Numbered from the stretch's first letter, positions 35,299-44,304 are shown. The stretch is DNA of 64,000 nucleotides from Kribbella kalugense (GCF_004365875.1 NZ_SODF01000002.1:310001-374000); one strand, 5' to 3'. Translations and numbers: made by a program. The notes: generated from the sequence alone by a model not told the origin.

Positions 35299-36660
35299 AT
35301 GGCGAAGGGCAAGCGCCGCGCCTCGGGTAGCGGGTGGCGTCAGGTGGCGCCGCTGATCCCGGTAGCGCTGTTCGCGAGCGCGTTCACCGTCAGTGCCACG
35401 GACGACCCGGCGATCGCCACGGCGTCGCTGGACAGCGGTCTGTCCGGAGGCAAGTCGGTCGTCGTACCGAAGCAGCCGATCTCGGAGCCGGCCAACGTGC
35501 CGGTGCCGGGTGTGGTCGGCCAGGGCGTCGATCCTGGCGAGCAACCGACCCAGGTGGTGTCCGGGCTGTCCCGCAACGGCATCCCGAACGCCGCACTGAA
35601 GGCATACTCCCGGGCCCAGCAGGTGCTGGCTCAGGCCGACCCGGCCTGCCACCTGCCCTGGACGCTGGTGGCCGCGATCGGCCGGGTCGAGTCCAACCAC
35701 GGCCGCTTCGGCGGCAACTCGCTGAACTCGCAGGGCGTCGCGGTTCCGGGCATCTACGGTCCCCGGCTGGACGGCTCGTCCGGGATGGCCAAGATCTCCG
35801 ACACCGACGCCGGTGCGTTCGACGGTGACGGCGCGTTCGACCGCGCGGTCGGTCCGATGCAGTTCATCCCCGGCACCTGGCGAGCCATGGGAGTGGACGG
35901 CGACGGTGACGGAGTGCGGAACCCGCAGGACATCGACGACGCGGCCATGTCGACCGCTGTGTACCTGTGCTCCGGCAAGACCGACCTGTCCAAGGCGTCC
36001 GACCTGAATGCGGCGATCCTGCGCTACAACCACTCCCAGCAGTACGCCGACCTGGTGATCAGCATCGCCAAGGCGTACGCCGGTGGCAGCTGGATCGCGG
36101 TCGGCAACGGGACCTCTGGTGACGACGTCGACGACGCCGGCGGCCAGATCGGTGGCGGGGACATCAACGCACCGTCGGACAAGAACCTGCCGAGGTCGAT
36201 CGACCTCCCGACGCCGCCGCCCACGGTGATCCCGACGCCGACCGACGAGCGTGACCAGACGCGGCCGACGGTGGAGCCGACCGATCGTCCGACGGACCGG
36301 CCGACCAGCAGGCCGACGACGGTCAAGCCGACGACCACGAAGCCGACGCCGGGTAAGCCCACGACGACGAAGCCGACCACCCCGACCACGACGACGCCGG
36401 GTGTAGCCACCCTGACGACGGCCGCAGGGCTGATCGTCGGCACGGTCGGCACCACGCTGAACGAGTTGAAGACGGCCACGACGTACTGCCAGTCCGAGAT
36501 GACGAAGGTGACGATCACCAAGCCGACTCAGGACCAGCTGCAGAAGTGCGTGACCGCCTACCAGACCGGTGGGGCGAAGGCGGTCGACCAGGTCATCCGC
36601 AACCTGCTGTCCCTGCTCGGACTGCTGGGCGTTCTCGGTGGAGGCATCCTCGGGAGCTGA
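35299..36660 (+). CDS. Secreted lytic murein transglycosylase
   Basis: The 453-residue exported peptidoglycan hydrolase has an N-terminal signal-like helix (APLIPVALFASAFTVSA), then an SLT/MltB-type domain at about 95-260: WTLVAAIGRVESNHGRFGG has the catalytic-type Glu in VESNHG, followed by GPMQFIPGTWRAMG and NPQDIDDAAMSTAVYLC. A Thr/Pro-rich linker (about 290-365; repeats of KPTTTKPT) probably spans the wall, and a helical C-terminal domain follows. The ATG at 35299 follows GGAGGGG; an ATG at 35275 is less well spaced. A perfect terminator lies downstream. Confidence 0.88.
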   Translation: MAKGKRRASGSGWRQVAPLIPVALFASAFTVSATDDPAIATASLDSGLSGGKSVVVPKQPISEPANVPVPGVVGQGVDPGEQPTQVVSGLSRNGIPNAALKAYSRAQQVLAQADPACHLPWTLVAAIGRVESNHGRFGGNSLNSQGVAVPGIYGPRLDGSSGMAKISDTDAGAFDGDGAFDRAVGPMQFIPGTWRAMGVDGDGDGVRNPQDIDDAAMSTAVYLCSGKTDLSKASDLNAAILRYNHSQQYADLVISIAKAYAGGSWIAVGNGTSGDDVDDAGGQIGGGDINAPSDKNLPRSIDLPTPPPTVIPTPTDERDQTRPTVEPTDRPTDRPTSRPTTVKPTTTKPTPGKPTTTKPTTPTTTTPGVATLTTAAGLIVGTVGTTLNELKTATTYCQSEMTKVTITKPTQDQLQKCVTAYQTGGAKAVDQVIRNLLSLLGLLGVLGGGILGS

Positions 36661-36710
36661 TCCCCCCTAGTCGGGCGCGCCTGCCCCCACCCCTCCCTTG
36701 GCGCGCCTCT

Positions 36711-36760
36711 GGCGACGCCACGGAGCACATCCCCCCGGCTTCGTGGCGTCGCCTCTTTTT
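36711..36760 (+). terminator. Rho-independent terminator
   Basis: GGCGACGCCACG (36711-36722) and CGTGGCGTCGCC (36742-36753) form a perfect 12-bp stem followed by TCTTTTT, the clearest intrinsic terminator of the window. It ends the transglycosylase transcript, and its T-run lies just before the convergent subtilase stop. Confidence 0.9.
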
Positions 36761-36765
36761 AACGT

Positions 36766-39700
36766 TCAGTTCGCCCAGGCGCGGTCGATGGTCTGGGTAA
36801 TGCTGTTGCCGATCAGATCCTTAGCCGTCACCCGAATGCTCGGGTAAGCACCAGCCGGGACCTGCGCGCGGACCGTGCCACCGATCCCCCGCAACGACAG
36901 CTTCTGCCAGGTCTTCCCGTCGTACGAGATCTCCGCCGTGGTCCGGAAGAGTCCAAGACCACGCGCGCCTGGCTGGTACCGCGGTGTCAGCTCGAGCCAG
37001 CCGTTCGTGTGCTTGTAGTCGACCTGGACCAGCGGCAGCACAGCCCGGGTCTTGGTCGGCGCCGAGAGGAAGTGCCAGGTCGTGTGCGTCGACGTGGACG
37101 TGGTCGCCCAACTGCTCGGACCGCGCTTCTGGTCCAGCGTCAGGTCGTACCAGGCGGTCCGGGTCGGGACCGTGAACTGTGCAACCGACCAGTTCATGCT
37201 GCCCAGCTCGACGCCGTTGCTACTGAGCTTCATGCTCGTCACGTCGCCACGATCGCCCCAACCGAAGACACTCCGGTCACCACTCACGTACTGCGGAATC
37301 GCGATCCGCAACGCGTTCTCGAACCGCGCCGGCGGCCAGCCCTGATCGATGTCCCCTTGCGCCTCCGACAGCCCTGGTACGGCGGGACGCATCAGCGACC
37401 CCCACCAGCCCCGGGTGACCTGCTCCCCCGGCCGGTAGGCGCGCGGAATCGTGGACTCGAATCCGCTCTCGTTCCACTCCCCGGCCGCCGTCGTCTCGTC
37501 CCAGGTCACACCCTTGACGTCGCTGACCAGGTAGTCGGTACGGGTCACCGGACCGGTCACCCCTCGCGACGAGCTCAGTCCGGCGGTGATCCCCGGAAAG
37601 TGTGCGATCCGCTGGTCGTTGTGCAGCGGGAACGCGTCGTTGCGCTGGAAGTCCATCGTCACGACGGCCGGGTGCATCTTCGCGACGTCGTACGTCAGCG
37701 GGCCCTTCACGATCGACGGTCCGATCGCGACGTCGTACCGGTAGGTGCTGTCGCGGACTCCGCTGAGCTTGAGTGAAACCGGGCCTTTCGCGAGCGTGCC
37801 CAGCAACTGCTTGCCCTGCTCAGATTGCAGTAGGTAAAGCGGGATGCCTTGCTCGGTCCCGGTCGACCACCAGCCGGGCGCCTCGTTGTAGAGGAAGACC
37901 ACCTTGGCTCCGGCCGCCTTCGCCGCCTGCACCTGCGGGGTCGTCTCGTCCGGCGACGTCCAGCGGATCAGCGCGATCTTGTCCTTGGCGCCGGTCAGCT
38001 CGGCCGGCGTACCATCGCCGCCGTTGTAGAGCGGCAGGTTCTCGTTCCCGACGTACACAGTCCGGGACGAACCGGGGCCTGGGGTCGGCAGACGGCCCGC
38101 GCCGGGAACGTCGACGGTCAGCTGCGGCTGGGCGAGGTCCCAACGCTGCACGACCTGGAACGTGCCGTTGGCAACCTTTCCGAAGTCCTGCACGTAGATG
38201 CCGTTGGCAACCTTGCCGTTGAAGCCCCAGCCGGAGACCGCGTCCCGGTTGCCGACCTTGCGGTGCCAGGCGATCCCGATGCTCTGCGCGTCGGCCGGCC
38301 GCGGCGTCTTGATCGTCACCTTGTGCGCGGTCCGGGCGTCGAACGTGAACGTCCGGTCGCTGTCGATCCACTCGTCCGGATCGCCGAGCAGCGTGATCGA
38401 GTTGGCCCAGTCGGCCTCGTCCCCGCCCACGGCGTACGCCATCACGCTGTAGCGGCCGCTTGGTACATCAAGAGTCCGGCTGCCGGTCTCGTCGAACGCG
38501 ATCGCGTTCACATCACCGGTGTCCTCGTTCCACAGCTGCACCCCGCTCGCACCGGCGGCGGTGGTCGCGGGCTTGCCGTCGCGGCCGATCGCCTTCACCG
38601 TCACCTGGTTCAGCCGTCCACCGGCCGCGAACCCGAGTCCGGTCCGGATCGACGTGTTGCCACTGCGGGCAGTCAGTACGCCGGCGTAGTTGGCCGGTTT
38701 GGTCTTCGCGAGATCTAGGGTGACCGTTGCGGACGCCGTACCGCCGGCCGGGACGGTCAGGCGGGATGGCTTCACGGTGAGGGCGGCCGCGACCTTGGCC
38801 GGCGACTGTGCGCCGACGGACAGGTCGAGGGTCACCTGGCGGTTCGAGTTGTTGCGGTAGGCAACCGTCCGGGTGACCGGCGCGGGGGCGGTCGGGCCGG
38901 TCCAGGAGACATCGCCGAAGAACAGGTTGGCGGTGTCCGGGAGGACCTTCGGGTCGAGCGCGTTCGGGATGTTGATCAGGCCGAGGCCCTGCTGGTCGGT
39001 CCGGGCGCCCGCGGACGGGACGGCGGTCGAGGCAAGCGCGGCCTTCAGTTGCGGGCCGGTCCAGTCGGGGTGCCGCTGAGCCAGGATCGCGGCGGCGCCG
39101 GCCACGTGCGGCGTGGCCATCGAGGTGCCGCTCATCGCGGTGTAGTACTGGCCGAGGATGTGACCCTGCGTGGTGCCGGCGGCCCGGGCTGCGGCGATCT
39201 CCACACCCGGGGCGGTCACCTCGGGCTTCAGTGCGCCGTCGCCAAGTCGCGGGCCGCGGCTGGAGAAGTTCGCCAGGTTGTCGTCGCCATCGACCGCACC
39301 GACGGTCAGCGCCTCGGACGCCGCACCGGGAGAACCGACGGACTGCTCGGCGCCGGCGTTACCGGCCGCGATCACGAACAGCGTGCCGCTCGACTTCGAC
39401 AGCCGGTCGACGGCCTCGCTCATCGGGTCGGTGCCGTCCGACGGCAGGCCGCCGAGGCTCATGCTGACGACCTTCGCACCCTGCTGGACGGCCCACTCCA
39501 TGCCGGCGATCGCCTCGGAGTCGTAACCACCGCCGCTGTTGTCGAGCACCTTGCCGATCAGCAGCTCGGCGCCCGGCGCGACCCCCTTCCGCTTGCCGTC
39601 GGACGCCGTACCGAGGCCGGCGACGATCGACGCCGTGTGGGTGCCGTGGCCGTGCAGGTCCTGGACGGCCTCGTCGGGGACGAAGCTCTGCGACCCAACG

Positions 39701-40440
39701 ACCTGCTTCGCGAGGTCGGGGTGGCCGGCGTCGTACCCGGTGTCGAGTACGGCGACCTTGACGCCATGACCGTCGTACCCCTGCTTCCAGGCAGTCGGGG
39801 CACCGATCTGCTGGTTCGACTTGTCGTCGGTGGCGTGGGTGCGGCCGTCGAGCCAGATCTTGGTGACCTGGCTGGACTTGAAGGTGGTCGGGCCGCTGAT
39901 GCCTTCCCAGAAAGCTTTCGCGTCGGACTTCTGCACGGTGACCGCGGAGCTTCCGACGCTGGTGAGGGTACGGCGGAGAGTTGCAGCGGGGGGAGTCACA
40001 GGCGGCGTGCTGGTATCGCTGCGCAGGGTGGCCGGCGCGGTGAGGAGGAGGGGCAGCTGGTTGCTGCTCGCGTCGTCGTACCCCTGCGCAGCGAGTTCGG
40101 TGAGGTTGAACAGCCGCTTGTCCAAGCGGCCTTCGGTGAGCAGCGGGTACGCCTCGGCCGGGACCAGGCTCAGCTCACCGTCGAACGTGCCGAAGTAGTA
40201 CGGCTCGTCGCCGATCAGGTGGGCCGAGACCTGCCCGTTCGCACTCGTGGTCAGCTCGGCGACGTCGCCGGTGACCAGCGTGATTCGCTTGCTGCTGGCG
40301 CCGGGTGTCGGCTGCACAGCCGCAGCGGGCTCGCCAGGGCCTCCGGCGTTGGCTGTGGTGGTCGTCAGCAGCAGGGAACTGACGACCACCCCAGCAAGCA
40401 GGCTCTTCGCGATCCGGAGCCGGGACGATCGGGAAAACAC
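36766..40440 (-). CDS. Secreted S8 subtilisin-like protease with PA-like domain
   Basis: The 1224-residue exported serine protease has a signal peptide ending near ANA (residue 32), a pro-region to about 210, then the subtilase domain with a complete triad D233 (VLDTGYD), H265 (GHGTHTAS) and S440 (SGTSMATPHVAG), and oxyanion N361 (AAGNAG). Beta-rich domains follow, including a PA-like insert at about 840-930 and a C-terminal domain (KTWQKLSLRGIGGTVRA). It resembles large nutrient-scavenging actinobacterial subtilases. I chose the GTG at 40440 (GGGAGG 9 nt upstream); the frame is open to 40470. Confidence 0.92.
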   Translation of the reverse strand: MFSRSSRLRIAKSLLAGVVVSSLLLTTTTANAGGPGEPAAAVQPTPGASSKRITLVTGDVAELTTSANGQVSAHLIGDEPYYFGTFDGELSLVPAEAYPLLTEGRLDKRLFNLTELAAQGYDDASSNQLPLLLTAPATLRSDTSTPPVTPPAATLRRTLTSVGSSAVTVQKSDAKAFWEGISGPTTFKSSQVTKIWLDGRTHATDDKSNQQIGAPTAWKQGYDGHGVKVAVLDTGYDAGHPDLAKQVVGSQSFVPDEAVQDLHGHGTHTASIVAGLGTASDGKRKGVAPGAELLIGKVLDNSGGGYDSEAIAGMEWAVQQGAKVVSMSLGGLPSDGTDPMSEAVDRLSKSSGTLFVIAAGNAGAEQSVGSPGAASEALTVGAVDGDDNLANFSSRGPRLGDGALKPEVTAPGVEIAAARAAGTTQGHILGQYYTAMSGTSMATPHVAGAAAILAQRHPDWTGPQLKAALASTAVPSAGARTDQQGLGLINIPNALDPKVLPDTANLFFGDVSWTGPTAPAPVTRTVAYRNNSNRQVTLDLSVGAQSPAKVAAALTVKPSRLTVPAGGTASATVTLDLAKTKPANYAGVLTARSGNTSIRTGLGFAAGGRLNQVTVKAIGRDGKPATTAAGASGVQLWNEDTGDVNAIAFDETGSRTLDVPSGRYSVMAYAVGGDEADWANSITLLGDPDEWIDSDRTFTFDARTAHKVTIKTPRPADAQSIGIAWHRKVGNRDAVSGWGFNGKVANGIYVQDFGKVANGTFQVVQRWDLAQPQLTVDVPGAGRLPTPGPGSSRTVYVGNENLPLYNGGDGTPAELTGAKDKIALIRWTSPDETTPQVQAAKAAGAKVVFLYNEAPGWWSTGTEQGIPLYLLQSEQGKQLLGTLAKGPVSLKLSGVRDSTYRYDVAIGPSIVKGPLTYDVAKMHPAVVTMDFQRNDAFPLHNDQRIAHFPGITAGLSSSRGVTGPVTRTDYLVSDVKGVTWDETTAAGEWNESGFESTIPRAYRPGEQVTRGWWGSLMRPAVPGLSEAQGDIDQGWPPARFENALRIAIPQYVSGDRSVFGWGDRGDVTSMKLSSNGVELGSMNWSVAQFTVPTRTAWYDLTLDQKRGPSSWATTSTSTHTTWHFLSAPTKTRAVLPLVQVDYKHTNGWLELTPRYQPGARGLGLFRTTAEISYDGKTWQKLSLRGIGGTVRAQVPAGAYPSIRVTAKDLIGNSITQTIDRAWAN

Positions 40441-40543
40441 AGCGGGACACCTCCCGACGCCCCGACCCACGCGAGGCCATCATCGGGAGCCTGTCAGTTG
40501 CCCTCAGCCCCGGTCCACGAATACCGCTGACATACACCCGCCA

Positions 40544-40559
40544 TGACCGGTACCGGTCA
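40544..40559. promoter_or_regulatory. 16-bp perfect palindrome upstream of the subtilase gene
   Basis: TGACCGGTACCGGTCA is exactly self-complementary, includes the stop codon of the LLM gene (40557-40559) and lies about 105 bp before the subtilase start on the minus strand. It looks like a regulator dimer site; no regulator is encoded next to it. Confidence 0.5.
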
Positions 40560-41519
40560 GGCGAAGCGCTTCGTGATGTTCTCGACTCGCTCCAGCAGGT
40601 CCAGGTCGTAGGCGACGCCGGGGATGTAGAACAGCACGTAGTCGGCGCCGGCCTCGAGGACCGCCTCGACCTTGTTGGCGATCTCGTCCTCGGTGGTGAT
40701 CAGGTTGTCCCGGTCGAACTTCTCCCGGTTCATCGGGCCGAGCGCCTTCTCGGTCGCCTTCTGCGGGTCGTCACCCTTGTCGATCGGGAACACGTTGAAG
40801 TTCGTCGACTTGATGATGTCGTCGTAGTTCCGGCCGACCTTCTCGCAGTGGCCGCGGAGGATGTCCGCCTTCTCCTTGAAGGTCTCCGGGTTGCCGCCAC
40901 CGATGTTCGCGGCGTCGCCGTACTGCGCGACCAGCTTCAGCGTGACCTTCGGGCCGCCGCCGCCGATCCAGAAGCTCGGGTGCGGCTTGCGGACGCCCTT
41001 CGGCTCGTTGATCGGTGCGTCGATCGAGTAGTACTTGCCGTTGTAGACCGGCTTGTCCTCGGTCCACATCTTGTAGATGATCTCGGTCGCCTCGCGGAAC
41101 GCCGCCATCCGCTGCGGGATGTCGGTCCACTCGTAGCCGTAGGCCTTCCACTCGTGCTCGTACCAGCCCGCGCCGATACCGGCGTACAGGCGGCCGTGGC
41201 TGGCGACGTCGACGGTGGACGCGATCTTCGCGTACAGCGCCGGGTTGCGGTAGCCGTTGCAGCCGACCATCTGGCCGATGTTCACCCGCTTGGTGTCGCG
41301 GGCCAGCGCCGCGGTCGCGCTCCAGCACTCGAAGGTGGTGTTGTCACTCGGCTCCGGCACCGTGTGGAAGTGGTCGAACAGCCAGATCGAGTCCCAGGAC
41401 TGCTCGTCGGCGCGCTTGGCGACGTCCGTCATCGCCTCCCACTGCTCGATCGGATCGGCGATCTGCGCCAGATCCATCTTCCAGCCCTGCGGGACGAAAA
41501 CCCCGAAACGTGTAGTCAT
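40557..41519 (-). CDS. LLM class F420-dependent oxidoreductase
   Basis: The 320-residue TIM-barrel luciferase-like oxidoreductase begins with RFGVFVPQGWKMDL and contains DSIWLFDHFHTV, IGQMVGCNGYRNPALYAKIAS and IGAGWYEHEWKAYG in separate blocks, typical of the F420-dependent branch (TIGR03560-like). It probably moves hydride between F420 and an unknown small molecule. The start codon lies at the base of a 12-bp hairpin (see 41518-41548), suggesting translational control. Confidence 0.88.
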   Translation of the reverse strand: MTTRFGVFVPQGWKMDLAQIADPIEQWEAMTDVAKRADEQSWDSIWLFDHFHTVPEPSDNTTFECWSATAALARDTKRVNIGQMVGCNGYRNPALYAKIASTVDVASHGRLYAGIGAGWYEHEWKAYGYEWTDIPQRMAAFREATEIIYKMWTEDKPVYNGKYYSIDAPINEPKGVRKPHPSFWIGGGGPKVTLKLVAQYGDAANIGGGNPETFKEKADILRGHCEKVGRNYDDIIKSTNFNVFPIDKGDDPQKATEKALGPMNREKFDRDNLITTEDEIANKVEAVLEAGADYVLFYIPGVAYDLDLLERVENITKRFA

Positions 41520-41548
41520 GCTGCCATCCTTTCTGGGGATGGCAGCAT
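41518..41548 (-). promoter_or_regulatory. Start-codon hairpin of the LLM oxidoreductase mRNA
   Basis: On the minus strand, ATGCTGCCATCC and GGATGGCAGCAT form a perfect 12-bp stem with loop CCAGAAA; the last two stem bases are the AT of the start ATG, and the AAAGGA ribosome-binding bases span loop and stem. Folding would hide both from the ribosome, so this may be a translational switch. Confidence 0.65.
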
Positions 41549-41606
41549 CGGTCCATCACTACGAGTACTGAATTTGCACTCAATCGGACCACTACAGCTT
41601 CTTAAT

Positions 41607-43439
41607 TCATCGCGCGCTCAGCACTCCCGCGCCCACTCCGGGTCCCGGGCGGTGTACGGCGCGCGCGGCCAAGATCGCGTTCAGGGCGATCGGTGCCAGC
41701 CGGCCGCCGAACTCCTGCCGGGTCAGGGCCGCCACCCCGGCGGCGCTCGGCGCGGAGGCCGACGTACCGAAGAAGAGGCAGGTCCGGTTGAGCGTGGTCG
41801 GGCAGGTCCCCGAGCCGAAGCCGCCGGCACCGCTCACCGAGACACCGTCGGACGCGAGCCAGTACGGCGCCGGGAAGCTCACCGAGCCGGGACCGGGGAT
41901 CCCCTTGCACGGACCGGGCTTGCCGCCCGGGCAGCGGGTGGTGGTGATCAGCTGGGTCGGACCGGCCGCGCTGTAGGCCTCGAGCGGCGTGGTCTTCGGG
42001 TCGACCGACGTGTTCGCGTTGACCGCGCCGGCGCTGGTGGCGAAGCCGATGTAGTTGGAGTCCGGGTTCATCGAACCGGCGCGCTCCGGCGGGTCGATCG
42101 TCTGGACGCCGGCCGACAGCGCACGCCAGCGCAGGTCCAGGATCGGCGCCTTGCGGGCGGTCGAGGTGCCCTGGACGTCGACGACGAGCTTCACGGCCTG
42201 GGCCGCGGTGGTCGTGTTGTCGTACTCGAACTGCTCGATGGTGTCACCGACGCCGTTCGCCTGGACTCCGGTGCTGGACGCGAGGCACCTCGTGCCGGTG
42301 CTGTCCATCAGGTACAGGTTCAGGTCGGTGAAGCCGCCCTGGCCCGCGGTCGGGTAGACCGCGCGCGGCTCGCTCCACTGCAGGGTCGGCATGACCGACG
42401 CCCCGGGCAGCAGGTTGAGGTCGTACGACGTGTCGTCGCCACGGAGCTTCACCACGTTGTCGGGCGCGTCCGGGCAGCCGTTGAACGGGCCGGTGGCGCC
42501 GTCCGGGCCCTTGCCGGTACCGACCGCGGCGACCCGCGGCGCGTGCCGGTTGCCGAGGTTGCCGGCCGACGAGCTGACCCAGATGCCGTGCTTGGCCAGG
42601 CCCTCCGCGGTCGCGGCGCCGATGCCCTGCTGGAAGACCGGCTCGTCGTCGAGCGCGATGTCCTCGGCGATCATCGAGACGCCCGCGTTGGCGAGCGTGT
42701 GGAACGCCTCGACGTACTGCGCCGTGGTGTCCTGCGTGCTCGCGTAGGCCAGCTTCGCGCCGGGCGCGAGGTCGTGGATGATCTCGAGCATCGCGGTGCC
42801 CTCGTCGTCGACGTACGACGCCGCCTGCTGGAGCACCTGCACGTCCGCCGGCAGCTCACCCGCGGCGATCGCATCGGCGATGTGGTCCACGTCGCCGGAG
42901 ATCGCGCCGACCTTCTGCCCGCGACCGGTCAGGCCGCGTGCCTGCGCGAGGTCCGCCTTGTGCAGCTGCACGCCTTCGGCGGTCACCGGTCCGACGTCCA
43001 CCTGCGGGCGGAGCGACGGCCGGAGGGCGGTCACCCAGCCGAGGGCGGCCACCGCGTCGAGTTTGTCCGGCGGGATCGACGCCGAGACCAGGCCGGTCTG
43101 CGGCAGGTCGGCGCCCGGGACGCTCTTGAAGCTCGCGGTGTTCTTCAGCACGGACACGCCGAGCGAGGTCAGCGCGGCCTCCTGCTGCGCGGTCACCGGC
43201 GAAGCGGCATAGACCTCAACACCGAGCCGGCCGCTGCCGTCCACCTTCAGCGCCTTGGTCCCGGCGCTCAGCGACCTGCTGTTCGCCGTCGCCTTGGCCG
43301 CGGCGTCGCGCAGCATCGTGGGGATCTTCACCGAGCCTGCCGAGTCCTGCGGTGATGCCGCTGTCGCTGGTGAGACCACCGCGACCACAGCCATCGGAAC
43401 GATCAGCGCCACGCTGCTCAGCACGTATCGAAGCTTCAT
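41607..43439 (-). CDS. Secreted S8/S53-like serine peptidase with altered active site
   Basis: The 610-residue exported protein has a signal peptide ending at about SPATAA (28). The nucleophile is S560 in FFGTSASAPSAAG, and SSSAGN gives the oxyanion Asn. The other triad positions are unusual: KVGAISGDVDHIADA (D183/D185) replaces the DTG motif, and DDEGTAMLEIIHDLAPGA puts Glu (E213) where subtilisins have the His of HGTH. Sedolisins also use Glu with a GTSAS serine motif. It may be a genuine variant protease or an inactive relative. It lies 87 bp upstream of the LLM gene on the same strand. Confidence 0.78.
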   Translation of the reverse strand: MKLRYVLSSVALIVPMAVVAVVSPATAASPQDSAGSVKIPTMLRDAAAKATANSRSLSAGTKALKVDGSGRLGVEVYAASPVTAQQEAALTSLGVSVLKNTASFKSVPGADLPQTGLVSASIPPDKLDAVAALGWVTALRPSLRPQVDVGPVTAEGVQLHKADLAQARGLTGRGQKVGAISGDVDHIADAIAAGELPADVQVLQQAASYVDDEGTAMLEIIHDLAPGAKLAYASTQDTTAQYVEAFHTLANAGVSMIAEDIALDDEPVFQQGIGAATAEGLAKHGIWVSSSAGNLGNRHAPRVAAVGTGKGPDGATGPFNGCPDAPDNVVKLRGDDTSYDLNLLPGASVMPTLQWSEPRAVYPTAGQGGFTDLNLYLMDSTGTRCLASSTGVQANGVGDTIEQFEYDNTTTAAQAVKLVVDVQGTSTARKAPILDLRWRALSAGVQTIDPPERAGSMNPDSNYIGFATSAGAVNANTSVDPKTTPLEAYSAAGPTQLITTTRCPGGKPGPCKGIPGPGSVSFPAPYWLASDGVSVSGAGGFGSGTCPTTLNRTCLFFGTSASAPSAAGVAALTRQEFGGRLAPIALNAILAARAVHRPGPGVGAGVLSAR

Positions 43440-43537
43440 GGAGTCCTCCCCCTCGTCGCCGGGACCACAGTCACCTAGCCACGAACCAGCTGTCCAGACT
43501 TCGCGTCAAACCCAACTGACCGCAAGGGAGAACTCTC

Positions 43538-44209
43538 ATCGACAAGTTCGAACGGCTGTTCATCACGGCCGCCACAAAGATTGCACAAGGCACCCATCAA
43601 CGCGACGAACTCCCCCAGGACGGCGGCCGCTGGCCCGTCTCCGTCGTACTGCGCCCTCCCCAGGACAGCCCACTCACACAAGCCCTAGACACCCTGACCA
43701 CAGAGGCAGCCGCCCTAGCAGGCCCAGCCCACTGGCAAACCGGCCAACTCGGCTCCGCCCACCTCACCGTCCGCGCCCTCGAGCCACGCCGAGAGCTGAT
43801 CCCACCCGACGACCCCACCCTCAGGCGCTACCAGTCCGCCCTCCACCGCGCCACCCTCGCCACCACCTGGCCCATCCCCTTCCAAGTCACCGGCCTCACC
43901 CTCACCCCCGGCACAGTCATGGCCTGTGCCGAGCCCCTCGACGAAAACGCCGACCTCTTCAGCAAACGCCTCACCACCGAACTAGGCCCCGACGCCCATC
44001 ACGAGCCCGACCCTCGCGACATCTGGTACCTGAACCTTCTGCACTTCACCACTGAGATCGCGAAGCCTGATGCACTGATCGACTGGGTCGCCGCCCGCCG
44101 TAGAACACCCATCGGCACCACCACCATCTCCAGCCCGGAACTCGTCCGCTCCGACTACCACCCCGGCCCCAGGCCGCACATGCGACCGGGCGGTGTGAGA
44201 GCGCTCTAG
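43538..44209 (+). CDS. 2H phosphoesterase-like (2'-5' RNA ligase-like) protein, no normal start codon
   Basis: A continuous open frame runs from the stop at 43517-43519 to the TAG at 44207-44209 and encodes about 223 residues with convincing protein character: FERLFITAATKIAQG, WPVSVVLRPP, HLTVRALEP and WYLNLLHFTTEI. The two H-x-T motifs (HLT and HFT) are the hallmark of the 2H phosphoesterase/2'-5' RNA ligase fold. It lacks any ATG, GTG or TTG before 43919, which would leave only 96 residues without the first H-x-T. AAGGGAG at 43524-43530 precedes an ATC at 43538 with normal spacing, so the start is either AUC or a mutated or miscalled ATG. The substrate is unknown. Confidence 0.65.
   Translation: MDKFERLFITAATKIAQGTHQRDELPQDGGRWPVSVVLRPPQDSPLTQALDTLTTEAAALAGPAHWQTGQLGSAHLTVRALEPRRELIPPDDPTLRRYQSALHRATLATTWPIPFQVTGLTLTPGTVMACAEPLDENADLFSKRLTTELGPDAHHEPDPRDIWYLNLLHFTTEIAKPDALIDWVAARRRTPIGTTTISSPELVRSDYHPGPRPHMRPGGVRAL
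44196..44209. promoter_or_regulatory. CebR/LacI-type operator before the GH3 gene
   Basis: TGAGAGCGCTCTAG contains the 10-bp perfect palindrome AGAGCGCTCT (44198-44207) and is close to the actinobacterial CebR consensus TGGGAGCGCTCCCA. It lies about 96 bp upstream of the glucosidase start and overlaps the stop codon of the 2H gene. CebR-type repressors respond to cello-oligosaccharides in Streptomyces. Confidence 0.6.
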
Positions 44210-44304
44210 TTTCGGAACCGGTGAGGGGTTGACCGGCGGGTTGGGAGGGCTGAGAGTCGGGCGCAGCGTGGGTGTGAGGCTCGCGGTGAGGTGGGGAGTC
44301 GCTG

